Part shown: in pieces, positions 24,852 through 32,952 of the stretch | Numbering within the stretch: position 1 is the stretch's first letter | How the letters are laid out: each line of letters opens with the position of its first letter | Assembly: GCA_958369755.1 (NCBI GenBank) | Contig: CATXJC010000009.1 | Span: forward strand, 1 to 50,004 | DNA from: an uncultured Prevotella sp. | Lineage (GTDB): Bacteria > Bacteroidota > Bacteroidia > Bacteroidales > Bacteroidaceae | Length of the DNA: 50,004 nt | Direction: 5' to 3' | Notes under the pieces: generated by a model | Told to the model about the DNA's origin: nothing | The model's database searches: none | Seen by the model: only the letters and a program-made list of their open reading frames with translations | Program-made: the position numbers and the translations under genes

Positions 24852-24916
24852 GTAAACGTTTACGTAATTTTTTACCCCCAATATACCTATATTCTCATAT
24901 TTTTTATATACTTTTG
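24852..24916 (+). promoter_or_regulatory. Operator and promoter of the first susCD operon
   Basis: GTAAACGTTTACGTA (24852-24866) contains the perfect 12-bp palindrome GTAAACGTTTAC, centred at 24857.5. The -7 box TACTTTTG is at 24909-24916, 51.5 bp downstream of the centre. There is no TTTG at -33. Confidence 0.72.
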
Positions 24917-25100
24917 CAACAAGAAAACCACGACTTAGCTATTGCTACGCATCTAGGTTGCCCCATCGGAGCCTTCGGGTTCCAAGAGGAACATCCCTTC
25001 AGCAAGCATCTGCTCAGAACTGGAATTCTACTTAAAAACATTAAGAAAAAACATTAGAATATTAGTAATTTAGAATAAGTTTTATCTAAACCTAAAGTGT
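24917..25100 (+). other. Long 5' leader of the first susC gene
   Basis: The predicted transcript carries about 180 nt before the ATG. It contains GGAGCC-TTCG-GGTTCC (24968-24983), a 6-bp stem closed by the very stable UUCG tetraloop, followed by a G+C-rich stretch (AAGAGGAACATCCC and CAGCAAGCATCTGCTC) that stands out from the A/T-rich surroundings. It could be a structured control leader or only a stabilising hairpin. No known riboswitch was recognised. Confidence 0.5.
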
Positions 25101-28100
25101 ATGTCTGGTAATTTTAGAAAAAAGAAAATTGCTTTGGCAGGCGCACTGATGTTCGTAGTAACAAGTGTATCTGCACAAACAGTAAAAGGCGTTGTTACTG
25201 ACAATACGGGCGAGCCAATCATCGGCGCATCTGTCATGGAGGTAGGTGTAGCTGGCAATGGTGGCGTGACCGACCTTGACGGTAACTTCACAGTAAACTT
25301 AAAAGGCAAAAGCAAGAAACTGAAGATTTCATACATTGGTATGAAAGCTAAGGAAGTAAGCGTTGCAGGTAAAGAATCAATCGATGTAAAGCTTGAGGAT
25401 GACAACACCACCCTCAACGATGTCGTAGTAATCGGTTATGGTACTGTTAGAAAGAAAGACCTCACAGGTTCTGTATCATCTATCAGCGACAAGCAGATTG
25501 CCAACATTCCTGTATCTAACGTAAGCGAGGCGATGACCGGTAAGATGGCGGGTGTAAATATCACCACCACTGAAGGTTCACCAGATGCTGACGTGAAGAT
25601 TCGCGTGCGTGGTGGCGGTTCCCTTTCTCAGGACAACTCTCCACTCTACATCGTTGACGGTTTCCCTGTAAGCTCTATCAGCGACATCGCTCCTAGCGAA
25701 ATCCAGAGCATCGACGTATTGAAGGATGCTTCCTCTACAGCTATCTATGGTGCCCGTGGTGCCAATGGTGTTATCATCGTAACAACCAAGAGCGGTTCTG
25801 AGGGCAAGACTCAGGTGAACTTCAATGCTTCTTATGGTTGGAAGAAAGTATCTAAGTTGGTGAAGACTATGTCTCCATACGACTATGCATACTATCAGTA
25901 TGAGTTGGGTAGCACTGACTATGGTAACTACAACGATCTCGATATCTGGAAGTCTATCGAAGGACGTGACTATCAAGATGAGGTGTTCGGCCGTACAGGT
26001 AACCAGAAACAGTATAACGTGAACGTAAGCGGTGGTACCAAGGACCTGAAATACAACATCGGTTTCTCTCACAACGACGAGAAGAGCATCATGCAGGGTT
26101 CTGGCTACGCCAAGAACAATGTAAACGCCAAGATTAATGCCAACCTGAACAAGTGGTTGTCTCTCGACTTCAATGGACGTATGGCATTCACCAAGCTGGA
26201 TGGCTTGAATGGTGGTGCAGATACCAACGAGTCGAGTGCAGCAAACTCAGTTGTTGCCAACACCGTAAGATGGAACCCGGTAGAGCCTCTCTCTGGTACA
26301 TCAGACGATGATGAGGAGAACAGCACATCTACACGCCGTAACCCAACAGAGCGTATCACCGATACCTATAAGTATCAGGAGCGTTTCCAGCAAAACTACA
26401 ACGTTGGCTTAAACTGGAAGCCATTTAAAAATATCACATTCCGTTCTGAATTCGGCTATGGCTGGAAGTACAACAATACCGAACAGGTTTGGGGTTCTAA
26501 TGCAACTACCAACTCTAAGTATGGTTACAACGGTCAGCCACAGGCACAGTTCGTACGCTTGGAGAACAAGAACTGGCGTAACGCAAATACATTGACTTAC
26601 GACAACAAGAAGCTTTTCCATGGTCGTGACCACATCAATGTATTGGTAGGTCAGGAGTGGAGCAGCAGTCAGGACGTAACCCGCACCAACACTTCTGTAG
26701 CCTTCCCTACTTCATTCACATTGAACGAGGTATTGGCAAACACAGCAGCAGGTACAGCACTTCCAAACGAAGGTAATATCAAGGCAGAGGAGAACATTCT
26801 CTCTTACTTCGGCCGTATCAACTATACACTCAACGACAAGTATCTGGCTACCATTACCGTTCGTGCCGATGGTTCCAGTAAGTTTGGCAAGGACAACCGT
26901 TGGGGTATCTTCCCATCAGCAGCCTTGGCTTGGCGTATGTCTGACGAGGAGTTCCTGAAGGGTGCTTCCAGCTGGCTTTCTAACTTGAAGGCCCGTCTGA
27001 GCTTCGGTACAGCAGGTAACAACCGTATCAACTCTGGTTTGTTGACTACCACCTACTCTATGGCAGACAACACATCAAAGGCTCCATTCTTCGATGAGAA
27101 CAGAGCTTCGATGCTTGAGCATGGTAAATTTCTCTATAATCCAGACTTGAAGTGGGAAACCACAGTGACCCGTAACTTCGGTATCGACTACGGTTTCTTC
27201 AACGGTCGCATCAGCGGTACATTGGACTTCTACTGGAATACCACCAAGGACCTCTTGATGCAAAGTATCGTTCCTGCCAACACAGGTTACTCTTACCAGT
27301 TCCAGAACTTCGGTAAGACCTCTAACAAGGGTGTTGAGTTGGCACTCAATGCAGTAATCGTAGACAAGAAGAACTTCGGCTTGAACTTCAACTTCAACGT
27401 ATCTTATAACAAGAACAAGATTGATGAGTTGAACATGGAGAACCCATGGCAGAGTTCTAACTGGAGTGGTTCTACCATCGCCAAGTATGAAGACTTCCGC
27501 GTAGAGCAAGGCGGTCGCCTCGGTGAGCTTTGGGGCTACAAGAGCAATGGTTTCTACACCGTGTATGATGCAGCAACAGGCAAGGGTGACTTGGTATTGA
27601 AAGCCAACGGCACTTGGGCACTGGCAGAAGGCGTAAAGGACAACAGCTACAAGCTCTTCGGCGGTAACCTCTATCCAGGCGTTGCCAAGGTAGAAGTTGA
27701 TGAGAATGGTGATGCAGTGAAGCAGCGTCTGGGCAACACCGTACCTACCACAACAGGTGGTTTCGGCTTTGACGGTCACGTTGGTAACCTCGACTTCAAC
27801 CTGTTCTTCAACTACTCATTGGGCAATAAGCTTGTGAACGGTACCAAGCTTGCCAACTCATTCTACGCTGGTTCAGCCAAGAACTATAACCTTGTAGATG
27901 ATTTCAACGTAGGCAACCGCTATACTTGGATTGACCCAGCCAACGGAAACAACATCGGCCGCCCATCAGCTAGCCTCATCACAGAATATGGTGGTGTAGA
28001 AAAGGTGATGAACCGCTTGAACGAGATCAATGCCAACGCCAATATCTACAATCCAGCAGGCGTATCAACCATGCAGCTCATCAGCTATGCTGTAGAAGAT

Positions 28101-28349
28101 GCATCATTCCTGCGTCTGCAGAACGTAACAGTGGGTTACACCTTGCCAAAGAAGTGGGTAAACAAGTGCTATATGCAGAACGTACGCATCTACTTCACAG
28201 GTTACAACCTGCTTTGCTTCACCAACTACTCAGGCTACGATCCAGAGGTTGATACAAGTTCCAAGAAGAACCCAATGACCCCAGGTATCGATTATGCAGC
28301 TTATCCAAAGAGCCGCACCTTCGTAGGTGGTATTAACGTTACATTCTAA
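25101..28349 (+). CDS. SusC/RagA-type TonB-dependent outer-membrane transporter
   Basis: A 1082-residue outer-membrane transporter expected to import pectin oligosaccharides with its SusD partner. Signal sequence MSGNFRKKKIALAGALMFVVTSVSA leads into a carboxypeptidase-D-like domain (QTVKGVVTDNTGEPIIGASV to about 100). The TonB box and plug region follows (DVVVIGYGTVRKKDLTGSVSSI, then IRVRGGGSLSQDNSPLYIVDGFP, about 112-205), then a 22-strand barrel ending with the aromatic C-terminal residue of GGINVTF. It lies 20 bp before its susD gene and is controlled by a promoter with the shared operator. Substrate specificity cannot be read from the sequence; the surrounding enzymes point to galacturonan fragments. 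Confidence 0.94.
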   Translation: MSGNFRKKKIALAGALMFVVTSVSAQTVKGVVTDNTGEPIIGASVMEVGVAGNGGVTDLDGNFTVNLKGKSKKLKISYIGMKAKEVSVAGKESIDVKLEDDNTTLNDVVVIGYGTVRKKDLTGSVSSISDKQIANIPVSNVSEAMTGKMAGVNITTTEGSPDADVKIRVRGGGSLSQDNSPLYIVDGFPVSSISDIAPSEIQSIDVLKDASSTAIYGARGANGVIIVTTKSGSEGKTQVNFNASYGWKKVSKLVKTMSPYDYAYYQYELGSTDYGNYNDLDIWKSIEGRDYQDEVFGRTGNQKQYNVNVSGGTKDLKYNIGFSHNDEKSIMQGSGYAKNNVNAKINANLNKWLSLDFNGRMAFTKLDGLNGGADTNESSAANSVVANTVRWNPVEPLSGTSDDDEENSTSTRRNPTERITDTYKYQERFQQNYNVGLNWKPFKNITFRSEFGYGWKYNNTEQVWGSNATTNSKYGYNGQPQAQFVRLENKNWRNANTLTYDNKKLFHGRDHINVLVGQEWSSSQDVTRTNTSVAFPTSFTLNEVLANTAAGTALPNEGNIKAEENILSYFGRINYTLNDKYLATITVRADGSSKFGKDNRWGIFPSAALAWRMSDEEFLKGASSWLSNLKARLSFGTAGNNRINSGLLTTTYSMADNTSKAPFFDENRASMLEHGKFLYNPDLKWETTVTRNFGIDYGFFNGRISGTLDFYWNTTKDLLMQSIVPANTGYSYQFQNFGKTSNKGVELALNAVIVDKKNFGLNFNFNVSYNKNKIDELNMENPWQSSNWSGSTIAKYEDFRVEQGGRLGELWGYKSNGFYTVYDAATGKGDLVLKANGTWALAEGVKDNSYKLFGGNLYPGVAKVEVDENGDAVKQRLGNTVPTTTGGFGFDGHVGNLDFNLFFNYSLGNKLVNGTKLANSFYAGSAKNYNLVDDFNVGNRYTWIDPANGNNIGRPSASLITEYGGVEKVMNRLNEINANANIYNPAGVSTMQLISYAVEDASFLRLQNVTVGYTLPKKWVNKCYMQNVRIYFTGYNLLCFTNYSGYDPEVDTSSKKNPMTPGIDYAAYPKSRTFVGGINVTF

Positions 28350-28369
28350 AACTTTATAAGATAATAACA

Positions 28370-30313
28370 ATGAACAAGATATTATATGCATTTGCATTGG
28401 CAGGCGTATTAGGATTGTCTTCATGCTCCGACTTCCTGGATCAGACCTCTCCATCAGAGATGACTGCTGAGAATACCTACGCCTCACCTTATTATACCAA
28501 TCTTCGCGTCAATAAGCTCTATGGCGGAATGGCTCAGGACCGTACCTACGCACAGGACCTGTCTATTGTATGGAACCTGAACAGCGACTGCGAATTGATT
28601 GACGGTCTTGGCAGCAATGCTACCAACACCTCAAGTGAACGTGGTAACATGAACTATAACATGGACCCGGGATGGAGCAAGATTAGCGGCGTATGGGATG
28701 CTGAGTATGGTATCATCGAGGATGCCAACCAGATTATCGAGGGTATCCGCAGCAGCGCAACTCTCACTGCCGGTGGTGCTAACCAGAAGTCTATGGAACG
28801 TAGCCTCGGCGAGGCACTCACCATCCGCGCCATGGTTTACTTTGACCTGGTTCGTATTTTCGGTGATATTCCTTTCAAGGTTGAAGCATCAAAGTCTGAC
28901 TTGAGCAACGCTTACCTGGAGAAGACCGACCGCGACGTGATTATGGATTCCCTGATGAACGACCTGGATGAGGCTATCGAATACTTGCCATGGGCAGACC
29001 AGGCAACAGGCTATACCACAGAGCGCACAACCAAGGGTTATGCTCACGCTCTCCTGGCACAGATTGCCATGACACGCGCCGGCTACGCCATCCGTGAGAA
29101 GTCAAAGGACGGATATGAGACAGCATCTTACAGCGATGCTACTTATCCAACACAGCGCCCTGGTGCAGCAGACCGCAAGGCTCTCTACGAGCGTGCCCTG
29201 AAACACTGGTCAGCTATCATCAACGACAACACTCACAATCTCAACCCATCTTTCGAGAACGAGTGGTACTTGATTAACCAGCTCTCTCTCGACAAGACTT
29301 ACCACGAGAACCTCTTCGAGATTCCTTTCGGTGAGAACGTAACAGGAGAGTTGGGTTACACTGTAGGTGTCCGCCTGAATGGTGTTACAACAGAATATGG
29401 CTATGGCAACTCATCTGGTAAGATGAAGGTTACTGCACCTCTGCTCTATTCTTACGACAAGAAGGATACACGCCGTGACATCACTTGCGCCAACTTCGAA
29501 ATCAAGCAGGACGGCAGCAACACTGTTGAGAACATGCTGAAGAATGCTCCTTTCGGTATATATGTAGGTAAGTGGGATGCCCGCAAGATGAACAATACTT
29601 GGTTGAAGAACAACCTTAAGGCAACAGCTAAGCACACTACAGGTATCAATCCAGTGAAGATGCGCTACGCTCAGGTATTGCTCTACTATGCTGAGTGCAT
29701 GAACGAGTTGGCAGGCAACCCTGATGCCAACTACGAAGGTTCAGCAAACGGCATGACAGCCCGCCAGGCTTTGGAAGCAGTACATACCCGTGCCTTTAAC
29801 CAGGCTGACAAGAATGAAGCTAAGGCATACGTCAACAACATTGCTTCTGACAAGGACGCATTCTTCAATGCTCTCGTTCAGGAGAACATGTGGGAGTTTG
29901 CAGGTGAAGGTATCCGCAAGTACGACCTGATTCGTTGGAACCTCCTCGCAGAAAAGATCAATGAGTTCAAGCAGACTTACCTGGCTGAACTTGCAGACGG
30001 TACTTACCAGAAGACCATCTACTTCAACTACCTGGATGAGAAGAAAACCAAGATTGACTTCTCTAGCGTAACATGGTATGGTATTCCTGACGGAAAGACA
30101 TCTGCTGACTACGATGGCAGTATCGACTCATTCGGTGCAGCTAAGTTGGATACAGGTTCAGATACACAGGTTGACGTAAACCTGCCATCTATCAGCAGCG
30201 GTTTGGTTGGCGATAACGTAGCAGTGAAGAACCGCTATCTCATGCCAATCGCTTCTACAACCATCTCTGCAACCAACGGTAAGATTCACAACTCTTATGG
30301 TTATGCAGACTAA
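28370..30313 (+). CDS. SusD/RagB-type surface glycan-binding lipoprotein
   Basis: A 647-residue lipoprotein with signal peptide MNKILYAFALAGVLGLSSC; Cys19 is the lipidation site, followed by SDFLD, the usual SusD start. The TPR-like helical region carries LGEALTIRAMVYFDLVRIFGDIPF (about 141-164). The family C-terminal part has LLYYAECMNELAG and GIRKYDLIRWNLL. It caps the SusC barrel and captures the oligosaccharide. It is longer than the typical 500-580 residues, with a long C-terminal section after about 560. It is 20 bp downstream of susC and 28 bp upstream of the third gene of the operon. Confidence 0.93.
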   Translation: MNKILYAFALAGVLGLSSCSDFLDQTSPSEMTAENTYASPYYTNLRVNKLYGGMAQDRTYAQDLSIVWNLNSDCELIDGLGSNATNTSSERGNMNYNMDPGWSKISGVWDAEYGIIEDANQIIEGIRSSATLTAGGANQKSMERSLGEALTIRAMVYFDLVRIFGDIPFKVEASKSDLSNAYLEKTDRDVIMDSLMNDLDEAIEYLPWADQATGYTTERTTKGYAHALLAQIAMTRAGYAIREKSKDGYETASYSDATYPTQRPGAADRKALYERALKHWSAIINDNTHNLNPSFENEWYLINQLSLDKTYHENLFEIPFGENVTGELGYTVGVRLNGVTTEYGYGNSSGKMKVTAPLLYSYDKKDTRRDITCANFEIKQDGSNTVENMLKNAPFGIYVGKWDARKMNNTWLKNNLKATAKHTTGINPVKMRYAQVLLYYAECMNELAGNPDANYEGSANGMTARQALEAVHTRAFNQADKNEAKAYVNNIASDKDAFFNALVQENMWEFAGEGIRKYDLIRWNLLAEKINEFKQTYLAELADGTYQKTIYFNYLDEKKTKIDFSSVTWYGIPDGKTSADYDGSIDSFGAAKLDTGSDTQVDVNLPSISSGLVGDNVAVKNRYLMPIASTTISATNGKIHNSYGYAD

Positions 30314-30341
30314 TTCATCTTTAATCAAAAAAGACAAGAAA

Positions 30342-32030
30342 ATGAAGAGCATTAAAAAAATATTGGGCACAGCATCTATGATGGCATTGACTCTGTCGGC
30401 TACTTCTTGTACCGATGGCAATGACTGGGACGTAGATGGCAGCCTGTCAAGATTGTTCGGTCTCAACGGTGACAAAATCACCGTTGAAACTGCCGAAACA
30501 TCAGCTACGGTTACATTCTCTGCCTTCACATCAAAAGCAGTTTCTTCACCAGAGTACTATGTATTCGAGGTAAGCAAGGACTCTCTTTACGAAGGTGTTG
30601 AGAATGCTAACATCATCAAGTTCGGTGAAGATAAGTCGTTGACTTCATCTCCAGTAGTTCTCTCAGGTCTCGATGGCGACAGCAAGTACTACATGCGTGT
30701 AAAGGCTATGTCTTCTACTGCTAACGAGTCTAAATGGGTTTACTACAAGGATGGTTCATCATTCAAGACAAAGGCTGAACAGTTATTCAACGAGCTTACT
30801 ACAGCCGACCTCTTTGAAGACCACGTTAATTTCTCTTGGACTCCAGGTGCGACAGTTACCCATATCACAATTGTCAACGCAGCAGATCCAGAGGATAAGA
30901 GCAAGCATGAACTTACCGCAGACCAAATTGCTGCTGGTAAAGTTACTTACTCTAACGTGAAGCCAACAACTACTTACATCGCCACATTATATAACAATGA
31001 GGCAAAACGTGGTCAGTTGCAGTTCACCACACCTGCTGCAATGCCATCTGCAAACTATAAGTACACGCTCCCAAGTGACGTGAATGTTATCTCCCAGACT
31101 CTCATTGATGAGATTGCAGAGCAGGCCAAAGCTGCAGCAGGAAACGAGACTAACTATAGTGCAACCATCGGTATTCCTGCAGGTGCCACAGTTTCTCTCT
31201 ACGGCACAAATGATTCAGACGGTGGCAAGACCAACGTAACCATCCCAGACGGAATGTCTGTTACATTCTTCGGTTTGGCAGGTGGTGATGCGCCTACCAT
31301 CAATCTTGACAAGAACTTCGATATTGCAGGTTCTCATGCATTCATCAAGTTCCAGAACGTGAAATTGGTAGAAAATGGTGCTGGTTACTTCATCAACCAG
31401 AGCAAGGCTTGTACCATAAGCGAGTTCACTTTGGAGGATTGCGAGGTTAGCAATATCAAAACATCATTCTTCCGTATCCAGGGAAGTGATGCTAAGTCTA
31501 TCGGCAAACTTACCTTGAAGAACAGTATCTTCACCAAACTCTGTGCAGGTTATGGTTTCATCCACATTGATGCAGGCAGCGGTAAAGGTCATCTCGACAA
31601 CGTAGAGATTGACGGCTGTACATTCAACAGTATCTGTGTAACCGGTAAGGTATTTATCTTCAGCAAGAAGACAGATATGCAGGACATCACCATCAAGAAC
31701 AGCACATTCTACAACTGTAATGGTAATGGTCAGTTCTTCGTTGACTTCAACGTTGACACATTCGGACCAAGCACCTTCACTATTGAGAACTGTATCTTCG
31801 GTAAGAGTGCTGATGAAGCTACCAACAAGAACATCAGAAGCAAGACTCCAGCAACTGTAGTAAACAGCTTCAGAACAACAGACTTCTTCAAGGTGATTAA
31901 GGGCGTGAATGATACAGAGTTCAGCTCTACCCAGTTGTTCAAGGACCCAACCAATGGCGACTTTACCATCAAGGCTGGTACTTTGAAGGAAAAGGCTGGT
32001 GACCCACGCTGGTATGTAGTAGAGGATTAA
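30342..32030 (+). CDS. Surface lipoprotein with fibronectin-like and beta-helix region (DUF4957/DUF5123-like)
   Basis: A 562-residue lipoprotein that begins at the ATG of MKSIKKILGTASMMALTLSATSC, with Cys23 as lipidation site. An earlier in-frame ATG would overlap the susD end and has no signal peptide. A fibronectin-III-like beta domain (about 45-240: VTFSAFTSKAVSSPEYYVFEVSKD, then YYMRVKAMS) is followed by a right-handed beta-helix-like part (about 300-540) with repeated I.NS.F.NC patterns such as LKNSIFTKLC and IKNSTFYNCNG. This layout resembles the DUF4957/DUF5123 proteins that accompany pectin SusCD pairs. It lacks clear lyase or GH28 catalytic residues, so a surface glycan-binding protein is more likely than an enzyme. 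It ends the first susCD operon. Confidence 0.82.
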   Translation: MKSIKKILGTASMMALTLSATSCTDGNDWDVDGSLSRLFGLNGDKITVETAETSATVTFSAFTSKAVSSPEYYVFEVSKDSLYEGVENANIIKFGEDKSLTSSPVVLSGLDGDSKYYMRVKAMSSTANESKWVYYKDGSSFKTKAEQLFNELTTADLFEDHVNFSWTPGATVTHITIVNAADPEDKSKHELTADQIAAGKVTYSNVKPTTTYIATLYNNEAKRGQLQFTTPAAMPSANYKYTLPSDVNVISQTLIDEIAEQAKAAAGNETNYSATIGIPAGATVSLYGTNDSDGGKTNVTIPDGMSVTFFGLAGGDAPTINLDKNFDIAGSHAFIKFQNVKLVENGAGYFINQSKACTISEFTLEDCEVSNIKTSFFRIQGSDAKSIGKLTLKNSIFTKLCAGYGFIHIDAGSGKGHLDNVEIDGCTFNSICVTGKVFIFSKKTDMQDITIKNSTFYNCNGNGQFFVDFNVDTFGPSTFTIENCIFGKSADEATNKNIRSKTPATVVNSFRTTDFFKVIKGVNDTEFSSTQLFKDPTNGDFTIKAGTLKEKAGDPRWYVVED

Positions 32031-32065
32031 TCCACAAGGATTAACATCTCATATAAATTTAAGAA

Positions 32066-32105
32066 AAAGTGCAATGCTTATATGGAGCATTGCACTTTTT
32101 TTATT
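32066..32105 (+). terminator. Terminator of the first susCD operon
   Basis: AAAAGTGCAATGCT pairs with AGCATTGCACTTTT around TATATGG, followed by TTTTTTATTTT, 36 bases after the stop. Confidence 0.88.
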
Positions 32106-32142
32106 TTCTCTTATTCTCTATCTCATTTTTACAATTATTTTC

Positions 32143-32173
32143 TTGGAAGTTACGAAAGAAAAGCGTATATTTG
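32143..32173 (+). promoter_or_regulatory. Promoter reading into the non-coding 22-bp array
   Basis: TTG (32143-32145), 20 nt, then TATATTTG (32166-32173), a good match to the Bacteroidota consensus. It lies downstream of the susCD operon terminator and points into a region with no credible gene. Confidence 0.65.
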
Positions 32174-32197
32174 CAGCGTAAGTACATAAGGAAGAGT

Positions 32198-32229
32198 GTG
32201 TCATAAGTGCGATGACATGCCTTTTTTTT
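32198..32229 (+). terminator. Promoter-proximal terminator/attenuator before the array
   Basis: GTGTGTCAT and ATGACATGC can form nine pairs (two G-U) around AAGTGCG, followed by CTTTTTTTTC. It begins about 20 bases after the predicted transcription start, so most transcripts would end as about 50-nt RNAs unless read-through occurs. The GTGTGTCATAAGT arm is identical to that of the terminator at 20213-20257. Confidence 0.65.
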
Positions 32230-32233
32230 CGCT

Positions 32234-32611
32234 ACTTCATTCAGCTAACACAGCCACTTCATTCAGCTAACACAGCCACTTCATTCTGCCAACTCAGCCA
32301 CTTCATTCTGCAAACAAATCCGTCTCATTCTGCTTACGAATTCGAATCTTCGAGACAACGAAGTCATATCTTCAAGCCAGCGCAATCGAATCTTCAAGCC
32401 AGCGCAGTCGGATCTTTAAACCAGCGCAGTCGGATGTATCGGCTCAATGAAACGTATGAACTTGCGCAATGAAGAACATGGTTTCATCAGCGTAAGCGGC
32501 TCCGTTTGCCCTGAGGCTGCTGAAATTACATCACGACGCAGCTTCTGATGCGTCACGATGTAGCAATCGGTGCGTCACGACGCAGCAACAGATACGTCGT
32601 GATGTAATTTC
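32234..32611. repeat. Diverging tandem array with a strict 22-bp period
   Basis: About 17 consecutive 22-bp units. Units 1-5 (from 32234) share CTTCATTC..GC.AAC; units 6-9 (from 32344) share ATCTTCAAGCCAGCGCA; units 10-11 (from 32432) share a CAATGAA end. After two unclear units, four units (from 32529) share CRTCACGAYGYAG at exactly 22-bp steps (32529, 32551, 32573, 32595). The last block is closed by a perfect 17-bp inverted repeat, GAAATTACATCACGACG (32522-32538) with its complement at 32595-32611. As 22 is not a multiple of three, no protein repeat is encoded; the open frame across it (32212-32472) is best explained by chance. About 22 bp is two helical turns. Confidence 0.82.
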
Positions 32612-32738
32612 TGCTAACTCCTGCCCCATCAAGTAAGCCTCATCTGAACTTCAAAAAAGCCTAAGTAAACGTTACGTAGGGCTCACTTACCCGCCTGAAT
32701 CAATACGACGAAAAGACAATATTGTAGAAACAACACTT

Positions 32739-32804
32739 CCGAAAACGTTTACGTTAGATTTTTCATTTATTTTATTCAACATTTAAAAATTTTAATTACC
32801 TTTG
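32739..32804 (+). promoter_or_regulatory. Operator and promoter of the second susCD operon
   Basis: CCGAAAACGTTTACGTTA (32739-32756), centre 32746.5, is followed by the -7 box TACCTTTG (32797-32804), 50.5 bp from the centre. No TTTG is at -33 (ATTC). A second, one-base-shorter relative, GTAAACGTTACGTAGG, lies upstream at 32665-32680. The leader before the ATG is about 145 nt with no recognised structure. Confidence 0.73.
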
Positions 32805-32952
32805 TAGCAGAAATCTAAGATTATAACCAAAAATCGAAGATTCCTTATGATCTATTGAGAATCAAACACGACAACAACTAATCGCTAGTAAGTTCAATTA
32901 GACCAGAGAAACTTAACAAGATATAATAATAACCTACAAAACAAACATCGTT

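Noticed and set aside
30297..30341. Upstream start for the DUF4957/DUF5123-like lipoprotein
   Set aside because: It overlaps the susD end and would remove the lipoprotein signal peptide, which is intact when starting at 30342.
32212..32472. An 86-codon open frame across the 22-bp array
   Set aside because: The array period is not a multiple of three, the translation is low in complexity and resembles nothing recognised, and the absence of stops follows from the repeat sequence itself.
32234..32611. CRISPR array
   Set aside because: Units are contiguous 22-mers with no unique spacers, and no cas genes are in the window.
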